DNA from: Isoetes taiwanensis
Lineage: Eukaryota > Streptophyta > Lycopodiopsida > Isoetales > Isoetaceae
Reading direction: 5' to 3'
DNA: 64,000 bases
Assembly: GCA_021234155.1 (NCBI GenBank)
Contig: JAJEKV010000110.1
Coordinates: 2,760,338 to 2,824,337 of the forward strand
In this document: piece by piece, positions 48,746-58,985 of the stretch
Layout: every line of letters starts with the position of its first letter
How positions within the stretch are numbered: position 1 is the first letter of the stretch
Notes under the pieces: model-generated
Told to the model about the DNA's origin: nothing
The model's input: only the letters and a program-made list of their open reading frames with translations
Databases searched by the model: none
Program-made: the position numbers and the translations under genes

Positions 48746-50334
48746 CCTTTGGTTTTGGGGGTGTGATGTGGCATTGCCTTATTGGTTAAGGCAAAAAAAA
48801 GGGGAATTCACACTTCTCTGATCGGGGGCTGCTATAAGCGGTCGGATCAACTAATTTTAATCGGATTTGAGCATAGGTTGCTCGATTTTTGCTCCAGAAA
48901 AGGCCCATATATCCGCCTTGTTCTAGCTAATCTTGGCCCTAATGGCCTTATAAAAGGATTTGGTGACGTTTTTGGAGATCATAGTTTTCCTCTGGAGCCA
49001 AGCAATTGGAGCATTCTGTTTTTCCTTGTAGCTTGATCTTTTGCTGCTGGAGGTTTTGAACCATTACGAATTGATTGGGAATCAATTCGACCTGTTTTGA
49101 GCTACTCCATATTTTGGTGCTACTTGTAAGGTCAATCCGTTCTTGGAGCATTTGTGACTGCTCTTTGAGCAATACTGTTATTGCAGTATCAAGTTCTTGG
49201 GTTAGAACTTTTGAAGCTGGGCTTTAGGCTGATCCTGGGGATCAGTGGCAGTTGTGCGTGGAGAGTTTTGGGAACTCACGGTTGAGGGGAACTTTGGGAG
49301 TTCTAGGTAGCGCAATCAGACCTACCTTCTGTAGTTTGCGACACATTTCTACTAAATTCCTTCCTTCAGGTGCCACCTGCTGCACGCTGAAGCTCAAAAT
49401 ATAATTATCAAGATGTGTTTCATTTCGAATTTGACAAAGCAAAGAATGCTCTACATCACTATCTACTTATAGATGCCCCTATAGTTAACTTTTACCATTC
49501 CTCGATCTGAATTTGAATTTCATTGACCATATTAACAACTTCAACAGTATGATCTCTAACCATTTCCAGTAGGTTTGTTGTTGATCTTCTCTGTAGTGAG
49601 GCCTGGAAGATCGTGAAAGCACATTCCATATCAATTACAATTGTGTCCCTTACTTTTTCCAGCCCACCTTATAGAATCAAAACCAGATAGAATTATTTTT
49701 ATTGAAAACTTCAATAATGAAGGATTCATACTACCACTGCCTGCCTTCAATAAAAAAAATCAAGGAATAATACATACTAACTATGATTTTTGTTGCTTTG
49801 GAAAAAAGCATTGACATTAACCTCTTCTATATTGGTGCCCAAAATGTCTATCACACTTAGTCCTGTTTTGTATGCTACACGCGCACCAATTTCCAATGTT
49901 TGTAATGCTTTCAAAAGTCAGCTCAACAGACTAACATTTGGTTGTCATCCAGGTGTATGCCTCGTTTGATCTTCAAAAGAAATGATGAAACCTATGTTGG
50001 CCACCGTGTTCATAACAACTTTGGATATAGTTGATTTACTTTAAATATACTTTAAGAGAACAATACAAAGCCACATGGGAGGGACGATGCACCCATCTAG
50101 GAATATGAGGGAGCACCCAAGATTTTTAGGGTTCCAGAAGTCGGTTCTTAAGAGAGCACCTGAGATTTCTTGTATTCGTGTGTTTATGTTTTATGATAGA
50201 GAGAATGGTAGCATGTTTAACTGCCATTGATTGTTATGTTCCAATACAAATCTGATAAATTCTGATATGCCCTAAAAATCTGTCATAACAACTTCATTTG
50301 CCCTAAGAATTTGGTATTCTGATATGCACAAATT
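48746..50334. other. non-coding stretch, no gene recognised
   Basis: Two short minus-strand open frames (49172-48948, Gln-rich; 49442-49242) have no family resemblance that I can see. Nothing else is found. Confidence 0.4.
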
Positions 50335-50610
50335 CTGATATGCCCTGAAATCTTATATAATAGCTTGATTTGATTGATGTTTAGCATACATTACAAATAT
50401 GAACAATGAATGTTCTTATTTAGCAAACAAGTCTGATACAACTGCCATTGCTCTAAAGTTTCAAATCATATCTAAGTTCGGGGATTCCAACTTTCATAAA
50501 AATCAGATAAGAACATATTGGATATAACACAAATTTTGATATGCCCTAATAACAACTTAATTTGATTCATGTTTAGCATACATTACAAATTTGAACATTG
50601 AATGATTCCA
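50335..50610. repeat. direct repeat, about 80 bp, two copies 190 bp apart
   Basis: Blocks with gatatgccct, aacttaatttgatt-type and gtttagcatacattacaaat occur at about 50338-50415 and 50535-50605, both leading into gaaca(t)tgaatg. Confidence 0.7.
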
Positions 50611-50661
50611 GACCAATTCATGATAGTGATCCACAACATGTATTACAACAAAAGGAAATAC

Positions 50662-52850
50662 CTAACTTCCAATTCTTTGTCTCTTGCTTCTCCACTCATT
50701 TAGTTCATTCCTGCCATTCGATTCTGACCAAGCCCGTTGTCGACGTTTCTTCATAGCAGCTGCCATTGCATCATGCAAAATTGGCGAGGCACGTCTTGCC
50801 ACATTCTCTTCATGTCTCGCTAGCACTCCTCTATAGAACCATTGTCCCATTTTTACCAATGAATTGGATTGACGAGAAGATAGATTATTGCCGCCATATT
50901 GAGTCTTCCTATTGAAGGCCATCTTGGTTTGCTTATGTGATTTTTCCATGCCTTGTGTGTTCCATATGCCAAGTTGCTATACCTATCTGCAAACCAAGGC
51001 CCATGTGCAAATATTATAGGAAAAAACTACACTATATGCACTGTAACTTCGCTCTTCCCTTATGAATCTATGTATACCTTTGTAAATGCATTAATAGCAG
51101 CTCAAAATTTTAGCTTCTCTTCAATAGTAAAGTACTGTTTTTGCAACAACAAGTTTAAGTTGGACAAGGCATTCTATGCATGCGTTTTTCTAGTTCTTCC
51201 ATTAGTGGTTTTGTCCATCTCTGCATCTACTAGTTTTTTCCCAGAGTCCCGTACACCTACCTTGGCACTATCATTGCATAGAAAATGCTTTGACCTCTCA
51301 CCTCCAATAGACACCTTGGTTGGAACCGAGCTTCTTTCATTGGAGGAATGTCTAGTATCCTTCTCCAGCTTCACACATCCACCATGCAATCCTGCAGTTG
51401 ATAAGATTGTTTCCATTTGCTCAATAGCTTCTTTCCGTTGCTTCTCATTCTTAATGTTACAAACAAAGCACTCTGAAAGCCAAATCATCTTTTCTACTAT
51501 CCTAACAAGAGCATGCAGCGTGCAAATGGGAACTCTTTCCAAGGGAATAGGCAAAATTGGAATCAGATCTTTATCTTTCATGTGTCTATCAGGTGCTAAA
51601 CTCTGGTTACATTTGAGAGTACTCTTCGAGTGGCCATTTTTTGTTTCTTTCAAAGTCTCACAGTAATACAAGCACATTCTAGAAGTCTTTGTACCAGATG
51701 AACTAATATTATACATGGCTTTCTCAGTTTTCAAATTTGATGCCAAGTGGAAATTAATCAAAAAAGAGCCAAACCCTTCAACACTAAGCTTCTTACCTTT
51801 ATTATAGTTATCCACAAACATAGGTATACTTGTCTGGTCAAAAACCCATTTCATCGCCTCATTATTCTCCGTTTGAACTTGGAAAAGCTCCAACCACCAC
51901 TTATGATCCTCCGATTCGATTGAGAACCACTCAGGGTCTCTATCCTTCCTCTTTAACATTCTTTGCTGTTCATAATCTGCAACAAATGCCCGATTCATAA
52001 GTATCAAAGACACCCTTTCATACTTGACTTTATGGGCGAGTTCCATTTCATCAAGCTTCAAACATACCTCCAACTGGCTGTTGTGAATGCTATCTTCATG
52101 TATATAAAGACAACCATGAATTTCAAAATGCTCTCGAGGTCAAACCACAAATTGTTTCTCTCATTGAGACCTATAATTTTGTTGTCATTGGACTTCTTAT
52201 CTTTGTCAGATCTTGGCATTGATGTAGTAAATGATGCTTCACACTTAATGGAGTGCATTCCTCCAAGGATCTCTTCAACCATGGTGTTTCTCCTTGCTCT
52301 GACAAGATTCACATGGTGTGGCCTTGGAACCATAACTTTATTTGTCCATGTTCATGCATCCGAGAATTGTTTGAAGAGCAACCTATAAGCTATTGTACTA
52401 CATACACTTTGAATTTTGTTTGCATCCATTTTAGAATTTACTTCATTAACAAGCATGTCCATAACAGATTTCTTCAAATCAGAATTCTCGGATGAATTTA
52501 ACATTGAAATGATTTCATCTTTTGTGGCAATACTTCTCACAATGTTACCAACATTCTTCCTCACGCCCTTCTTTGCCTTACTTGACTGTAGCACTTGCTT
52601 CATAGCATAAATTCTCCTTCGAGCAGCCCTACACTTATATTAAGTGTTTCAATTGGCTTGAATTCCTTTACTCTTTCTCGAGCACCAAGGACAGTCCCCT
52701 TTGATCTCTCCAATCTTTTTTGCAGGACATGGCACTGTTTCATATTCTTTCTAGCATCATTTTTCCTTATCCTTTTCCCTTCTTTGCTGCTCTAACTGAT
52801 TTCTCAATTTGCACAACTTTGTCTCTCTCAAATGCAAGCAATATGATAAC
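50662..52850 (-). pseudogene. transposase-like gene, family 2, decayed copy
   Basis: Minus strand. It begins near 52850 with a basic coiled coil (VVQIEKSVRAAKKGKR, then RLERSKGTVLGARERVKEF), continues through SSENSDLKKSVMDMLVNEVN (52500) and, at 52073-51174, VSIGGERSKHFL and ILPIPLERVPICTLHALVRI. It ends at 50949-50662 with IWNTQGMEKSHKQTKMAFNR and FYRGVLARHEENVARRASPI. The last 270 residues align in order with the open copy at 63988. Stops lie between 51174 and 50950. I read it as an RNase-H-like transposase relic from its multi-copy nature and layout, but cannot name the superfamily. Its 5' end abuts the palindrome. Confidence 0.55.
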
Positions 52851-52937
52851 TTGTTATTGTGATGTACTAATTGCAAACTGTATTGTGCCAGGTTCTCACA
52901 GTAGCCCAGCAGCCCCGACTTTCCCTTACAAACAAAC

Positions 52938-54287
52938 CTTGATAAGGGGGCAGAACATGTAAATACTGAAGAACAAGTTGGGAGACAAATTCATGAGCCT
53001 GACGGCGATTCCGAGAATGATGACCCTTATGGGAGTCATTATAAAAGGCAGTGTGGTCAGCGCACGCCTACAGATGATGAAATAATATTTGAACATTAAA
53101 CAACTTGGCAAAAGCCACATGTTGAAACATTTAGCCAAATTTATTTTACTTATCTTATGAAAGAAAGACATAAAAAATATAAAATTTACAAAAAAACCTA
53201 AAAATTATAAAACAAGAAAAAAGGCAAAAAGAGGTGAACGTGGAAAAAAACTGCTTCGGCCTTCTTTGCTTTCGAATATGTGGTCTCCTCAACGAATTAG
53301 TGTGCTAGGGTGGATCTGCTACAAAGTATTTAAGGGGCATCAAAGCAAGAATTGGGTAGGTGTGAATGCCATGAATTTGTGCTATCATTGTTGTACGTTG
53401 GCTTATGACCAATAGAAATGCCTTCTTTTTGCCATTTGAGAGCTTTCATTATTATTTGTTCCATGTTCATCTCATGAATACAATGATTGCATACAATTCA
53501 TTGTTTTCCATTTGTAAATAGGCCTTAGATCATTCTCTGCAAGTCTTGGCATCATGTTTGCATTGAAAACTTTGGACGATGTAGACAGTTTTGCCGATGA
53601 TCTCTTGGTAAGTCATTCTAGTTTTCTTAATTAGTGTTTGTTGTTCTTGGAAAAGGGTGAGAGACTTTCCCTTAACATTTTGGTTCCGTTTCCGAGACCC
53701 GGAATGGCTTAATTTGATGCTAAATATATAGCCAAATTGTCATAAGAAATTTACAGGTTTTAAAACAAACAGGTTGTGAATTTCTAATTCCTAGAGGACT
53801 GTTCTAAAAGGATGGTACCAGATCTCCAAAACTTTGTTAATCCATGTCCATTAAATCTGAAACTTGAAAATTAGTTTAGTCCATTAGTAAGCAACCATCT
53901 TGCCAAATTCCAAAAGTTAAATCTATGGCATGATATAAAATCAAGCAAAAAAACTATTGGCAGTCCTAACTAGTGGATACGTATATCAGATTTGTATCAG
54001 ACATGTTCTCAGGTGCTAAATTTTGTTATTTTAGCTTGAAATTTAACACGCAATGTCCTTGCTAAGTGTTTAACCAACCAGGAAAATATCAAAAATTAGA
54101 TCATTGCCTAAGAATTTTGGTAAGCAATTAAATAGCGCTTACTGGACTGTCATGGCAGATTTGTATCAGACCTTAAATTTGAAAGAAAAGCATGGTCTTT
54201 GCACTTGAAAATTTGTATATGAGATATTCTACATGTGAGCTTGAAGCTTGCAAGTTTCAAAGTTGAATTAAAAAAGATAGATGATGA
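52938..54287 (+). repeat. long palindrome, left arm (about 1.35 kb)
   Basis: Matches 58548-54306 in reverse complement, after leaving out two insertions in the right arm. Checked landmarks include gattccgagaatgatgaccc at 53010, gaggtgaacgtgg at 53233, gggtaggtgtgaatg at 53356 and gcatggtctttgcacttg at 54191. At its outer end the plus strand codes VNTEEQVGRQIHEPDGDSEN, then DDPYGSHYKR, and the right arm codes the same on the minus strand. The arms differ by scattered substitutions and small indels, so they are old. Confidence 0.88.
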
Positions 54288-54320
54288 ATCAATATGTAGA
54301 TGATTTCATCATCTATCTTT
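54273..54320. repeat. palindrome centre hairpin
   Basis: aaagatagatgatga (54273-54287) and tcatcatctatcttt (54306-54320) are perfectly complementary around an 18-base loop. This is the symmetry axis of the large palindrome. Confidence 0.92.
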
Positions 54321-54430
54321 TCGAATTCAACTTTGAAACCTTGCAAACTTCAAGTGCACATGTAGAATATCTCATATACAAATTTTCAAGTGCAAAGACC
54401 ATGCTTTTCTTCCAAATTTGAGGTCTGATA

Positions 54431-54657
54431 TGTTAGAATATAATATTAGTGATCATATAGATCAAGGATTGATGACATGGCAAGTGCCATGTGACCACAC
54501 CTAGGTGGCAATCCTAGTCACGTGAAGAGACATGTCCTCTAGTATAGAGACGTGTCCTTTTGTAGGTACTTACCTATATCTGTCTACAAGCCACATGTGG
54601 CTTCATTCATCTATATACACTGATTATCCAATATTCTCCATTGTTCTATATTTAAGA
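54431..54657 (+). repeat. 5' LTR
   Basis: TGTTAGAATATAATATTAG to TATATTTAAGA. Ends in GA rather than the usual CA. Contains tctatatacactg, a possible TATA region, at about 54611. Confidence 0.9.
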
Positions 54658-54671
54658 TGGTATCAGAGCCG
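54658..54671 (+). other. primer-binding site (initiator Met tRNA)
   Basis: TGGTATCAGAGCC directly after the LTR, the standard plant initiator tRNA-Met site. Confidence 0.92.
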
Positions 54672-54711
54672 AGACTCTGAATCGATCCTGGGAGAAGATT
54701 AACAGCAAGGA

Positions 54712-56559
54712 ATGCAACTATGCAAACAGGAAGAAGGAAAGGAAGAATCAAATTGCTTGATTGTGGAAGAGACGAATTCATTCCTTGAAGAAATTTTTGA
54801 GGAGGAAGAAGAACTTCTCAAACAGTGCGAGCTTTTGCAGAAGGAGGCAGAAGAATGGTTGCAGACAGATTTTCTGAAGCAGGATGAACCAGGCAGAAGG
54901 AGAATGGAAGACGTTTCATTGTTCCAGAAGGAAACCAGTATGGGTTTAGTGCCGGTTACAGAAGACAGAGCTCCGAAAATAATCCTAAAGAATCAAGGGC
55001 AGGACAAATTAGATTATGCAGATCTTCTGGCTCCAGGCCAAGAGGTCGAGGCTGGAGTTGCTGTCGTTAATGTGAGAAAGCAGCAAAAGGGAGTAGAGAA
55101 ATTGGACATGTCGGCAGATGTAAATCATCTCAACAAAATAATTGACGATCCTAAGCCTGTAACTTGGTCCGGAGCAGACGTACAGAAGGTCGAAGCAGTT
55201 CGGTACGCTCCAGAAGGCCGAAATGTGCAGGAGGAATTGGAGTTTGCAAAAGCCAAAAATGGATGTGATGGGATCATAATTGAAAGCCCCAAATTTACTG
55301 CGATTTCCTTGAAGAGAATTACTGCTATATTGTTGGAGGTGCAATGGTCTAAGTTACCTCCAGTTGATGCAGAAGGCAAAGATGCGGTCCTGCAAGAAAT
55401 TATGAAAAGGTATTCCTTCGAAGCAAACAAATTATTTTATAAGGAAAAATACCAAGCGGTAGGAGGATCTACCTGGGAAATTATCATCAAAGAAGTTATG
55501 GAATTTCTGGAGAGATGCAAACCCGTGGAAGAAAAATTCGAAGGGAAAATTTATATGGCAGAGAAATCTGTTGAAGATAGAAGCCGTAATACTGATGATG
55601 CTGCCAAAGAGAAGGCTGGAGAGGCTGCAGACTATGCAACGGAGAAGGCTGGCCAAGCTACACAAAATGCAAAAGATAAGGACAATCAGATGCCTTGTAT
55701 GGATGCCATGCAACAAGCCCTGACTATGGATACCGTGCAAGCCTTGATAGGAAACTGTAATGTCCCTGCAAATGCCATTGCGCAACACTTGGAGACAGAT
55801 AAAAATCAAAGATTGAAGCCTGCGTATCCCAGAAACCATGGTAAGCATGCAGTTTCAAAAGCCCCAGAAATTGAGCACATCGAAAATTTGATTCTACAGA
55901 GAAGAAGCATCGTGAACACTGAAAAGCTCATGCAAGATGCTAAGGCAAAGGATTTGCAGCCAGCCGGAATTTTTGCGAATCCTACCACAGAAATCGAAGA
56001 TGACATAGATCTTGTTCCTGCACCTACAATATTGATTCTTAGACGAGCCCTAATAGAAGCTCTGAAGCTAGAATCCCTGCCAGAAGGAGTCGTAGAAGAA
56101 TCGTTGGCATGCATACAGACCTTCAAAGCCCAGGAAATAAATGAAGACAGCAATTGGATGTTCGATGGAGTCATGGCGTATCCTAAGATCCATTCAGGGC
56201 ATGCAGTTCTGCAAGCCCTAGAGACAGACAAGAATAGCAGCACATATCCGAAAATAGAGTGGATTAAGGCAGTTGGAGCCATGATGATTAAAGAACCTTT
56301 GGAGAAGCCACGACCTCGGTGCAAGGTAACCCTAAAAATTGATGATATATCACAGAAATGGCGCATACTGGTGGAACCGCCACATACAAGACTAAAATTT
56401 CATGCCCATTCAGCAACAAAATACGGTGACCATGTACATAGGTATGACATGGAAAAGCATTATCGATTTTTCTATTTAAATTTGGGGAATTCATGTCACG
56501 ACGAAGGCCCATGTTTGTTGGGATCAATTTCTTCCGAAATATTATGTAAAGTGTTCTAG
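54712..56559 (+). CDS. 615-residue ORF carried by the LTR element, LEA-like segment, no retroviral domain
   Basis: Uninterrupted frame that fills the element between the primer-binding site and the polypurine tract. The N-terminus is very acidic (EETNSFLEEIFEEEEELLKQ) and likely a coiled coil. Residues near 95-110 read LDYADLLAPGQEVEAG. Around residues 295-325 lie LEA_4-type 11-mer repeats (AAKEKAGEAADYATEKAGQA), as in desiccation-tolerance proteins. The rest is mixed and helical with no zinc knuckle, DSG, DDE or YxDD motif. I do not recognise the full protein. It could be host sequence captured by the element. The start is the first ATG, 54 bases after the primer-binding site. Intactness fits the young LTRs and may mean selection or simply youth. 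Confidence 0.75.
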   Translation: MQLCKQEEGKEESNCLIVEETNSFLEEIFEEEEELLKQCELLQKEAEEWLQTDFLKQDEPGRRRMEDVSLFQKETSMGLVPVTEDRAPKIILKNQGQDKLDYADLLAPGQEVEAGVAVVNVRKQQKGVEKLDMSADVNHLNKIIDDPKPVTWSGADVQKVEAVRYAPEGRNVQEELEFAKAKNGCDGIIIESPKFTAISLKRITAILLEVQWSKLPPVDAEGKDAVLQEIMKRYSFEANKLFYKEKYQAVGGSTWEIIIKEVMEFLERCKPVEEKFEGKIYMAEKSVEDRSRNTDDAAKEKAGEAADYATEKAGQATQNAKDKDNQMPCMDAMQQALTMDTVQALIGNCNVPANAIAQHLETDKNQRLKPAYPRNHGKHAVSKAPEIEHIENLILQRRSIVNTEKLMQDAKAKDLQPAGIFANPTTEIEDDIDLVPAPTILILRRALIEALKLESLPEGVVEESLACIQTFKAQEINEDSNWMFDGVMAYPKIHSGHAVLQALETDKNSSTYPKIEWIKAVGAMMIKEPLEKPRPRCKVTLKIDDISQKWRILVEPPHTRLKFHAHSATKYGDHVHRYDMEKHYRFFYLNLGNSCHDEGPCLLGSISSEILCKVF

Positions 56560-56796
56560 TGTCTAGAGTATGAGATAAAATTTCTAATAGTGAGGATCCC
56601 ATTGTATGATCTTAGCATTTCTCGGATGCTATAGATCAAGGGGGAGAAGGCCTAACTTATATGATCTAGGCATCCTCGTAGCATTATGATCTATTAAGCT
56701 AAAGTAGAGTTTGAATTCTCAAATTTGAAGGGCATTTGAATTCTCTCCATTAAGGGGGAGATTTGCCAGAGGAGAGTTCAATCCTTCTTGATCTAT

Positions 56797-56810
56797 TGAT
56801 CAAGGGGGAG
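56797..56810 (+). other. polypurine tract
   Basis: The sequence aagggggag ends at the base before the 3' LTR. Similar aagggggaga strings at about 56638 and 56752 look like earlier duplicated tracts. Confidence 0.8.
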
Positions 56811-57037
56811 TGTTAGAATATAATATTAGTGATCATATAGATCAAGGATTGATGACATGGCAAGTGCCATGTGACCACGCCTAGGTGGCAATCCTAGTCA
56901 CGTGAAGAGACATGTCCTCTAGTATAGAGATGTGTCCTTTTGTAGGTACTTACCTATATCTGTGTACAAGCCACATGTGGCTTCATTCATCTATATACAC
57001 TGATTATCCAATATTCTCCATTGTTCTATATTTAAGA
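56811..57037 (+). repeat. 3' LTR
   Basis: Same 227 bases as the 5' LTR apart from three substitutions seen by eye (cacacc/cacgcc, gacgtg/gatgtg, tctgtc/tctgtg). Confidence 0.9.
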
Positions 57038-58254
57038 TGATACAAATCTGCCATGACAGTCCAGTAAGCGCTATTTAATTGCTTACCAAAATTCTTAGGC
57101 AATGATCTAACTTTTGAGATTTTCCTGTTTGGTTAAGCACTTATCAAGGACACAACATGTTAAATTTCAAGCTAAAATAACAAAATTTAGGCTCTGAAAA
57201 CAGATCTGATATAAATCTGATATACGCATCCACTAGTTAGGACTGCCAGTAGTTTTTTTGCTCGGTTTTCTATCATGCCATAAATTTAACTTCTGGAATT
57301 TGGCAAGATGGTTGCTTACTAATGGACTATACTAATTGTCAAGTTTCAGATTTAATGGACATGGATTAACAAAGTTTTAGAGATCTGATACCATCCTTCT
57401 AGAACAGTCCTCTAGGAATTAGAAATTCACAACCTGTTTGTTTTAAAACCTGTAAATTTCCTATGACAATTTGGCCATATATTTAGCATCAAATTAAATC
57501 ATTCGAGGTCCTGGAAACGGAACCAAAATGTTAAGGCAAAGTCTCTCACCTTTCCAAAACATGAACAACAAACACTAATTAAGAGAACTGGAACGACTTA
57601 CCAAGAGATCATCGGCAAAACTATCCACATCGACCAAAGTTTCCAATGCAAACGTGATGCCAAGAGTTGCAGAGAATAATTTAAGGCCTAATTGCAAATA
57701 GAAAACAATGAATTAATGCCAAAGAAGTATGCAATCATTGTATTCATGAGATGAACATGGGACAAATAACAATGAAAGCTCTCAAATGGCAAAAAGAAGG
57801 CATTTCTATTGATCATAAGCCAACGTAAAACAATGATAGCACAAATTCACGACATCCACACCTACCCAATTCTTGCTTTGATGCTCCTTAAATACTCTAA
57901 GAGTTGTACCAGATCCACCCTAGCACACCAATTCGTTGAGGAGAACACAGATTCGGACGCAAAGAAGGCAAAGATTCGAAGCGGTTTTTTTCCACGTTCA
58001 CCTCTTTTTGCCTTTTTTCTTGTTTTATAATTTTTAGGTTTTGTTACAAATTTTGTCTTTCCTTCATAAGATAAGTAAAATAAATTTGGCTAAATGTTTC
58101 AATATGTGGCTTTTGCCAAGCCTTTTAATATTCAAATAATATTTAATCATCTGTAGGCGTGCGCTGACCATGCCGCCTTTTAAAATGACTCCCATAAGGG
58201 TCGTCATTCTCGGAATCGCTGTCAGGCTCATGAAGTTGTCTCCCAACTTGTTCT

Positions 58255-58499
58255 TTTTTTTTTTCTTTTTGAAAGTAAGAGATGGTTTTATCATTAATTA
58301 TAAATAGCAAAAAAACATGTTTGTGATATGAAAGCATGCTAAAAAGATAGAAATTTAGAACCAGTACAGAGCCTCATAGTGTAACAGAACTATGATCCCT
58401 TGAAGTTATCCAAAAATCTATGAAATGTATATGAAACATGAGTATAGATTCTTGAATATCATGTTCATCCAGCATGTCTAGCTGCTCCAGAAGATCAAA
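58255..58499 (-). mobile_element. 5'-truncated retrocopy of an mRNA 3' end
   Basis: Minus-strand insert with a poly(A) run at its 3' side (poly-T at 58255), flanked by a 10 bp duplication AACTTGTTCT (58245-58254, 58500-58509). It starts inside a coding region (VFDLLEQLDMLDEHDIQESI, then LMFHIHFIDFW and a stop), followed by a 3' UTR. The left palindrome arm has the empty site, so insertion came after the palindrome formed. The parent gene is not recognised. Confidence 0.85.
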
Positions 58500-58799
58500 A
58501 ACTTGTTCTTCAGTATTCACATATTCTGTCCCCTTATCAAACCTCACAAGGCTTGTTACACAATTGAAGTTTGGATATCTACCTGTGAATTGATTTCGTG
58601 GGTAAATTTCCCCTACTGTCCAGATATCAGCATGCTTGGCTCCACTCAATCTCAAAGCATTGTGTTCTTCTTTGCTAATAGATGCAAACTCTAATGAAGG
58701 CAAGGTAATTCTAAATTGAACAATGGCAATGACAACAGCTAGCAGAAATTATCCCAGAAGATCCATTGTTCTTATGTATACTGAATTCAAAAGTTTCAG

Positions 58800-58985
58800 G
58801 TGTGGGAAATTCAAATTTGAACTACACTTCAAATTTCCGAGCACTTGCAACAAGGGAAATTCAAATTTGAAGTACAATTCAAAATTTTCCCAGCAAATGC
58901 AATGAGATAAATTCAAATTTGAGCTACAATTCAAAATTTTCGAGCACTTACAATGAGGGAAATTTGAATTCAAACAATGCACTTC
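58800..58985. repeat. tandem repeat, about 62 bp, three copies
   Basis: Units contain attcaaatttgaactaca, then ttcaaatttccgagcactt and variants. Their purine/pyrimidine balance leaves long open frames on the minus strand that I do not consider genes. Confidence 0.8.

Larger units (their letters stand above)
54431..57037 (+). mobile_element. 2.6 kb LTR retrotransposon, complete, non-autonomous, with a non-gag ORF
   Basis: Two 227 bp LTRs, a primer-binding site, one ORF, a polypurine tract and a 5 bp target duplication TGATA (54426-54430 and 57038-57042). The duplication joins the two sides of the palindrome arm (ctgata/caaatctg) exactly. No gag, protease, integrase or RT domain is present, so it must be moved by another element's enzymes. 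By eye the LTRs differ at three positions, so insertion is recent. Confidence 0.93.
54306..58548 (-). repeat. long palindrome, right arm, interrupted twice
   Basis: Right arm in three pieces: 54306-54430, then 57043-58254 after the LTR element, then 58510-58548 after the retrocopy. Similarity to the left arm ends after ccccttatcaa at both outer ends. Confidence 0.86.

Noticed and set aside
54000-54430. A microRNA precursor at the palindrome centre
   Set aside because: The pairing extends for more than a kilobase, far beyond a miRNA hairpin; it is reported as a long palindrome instead.
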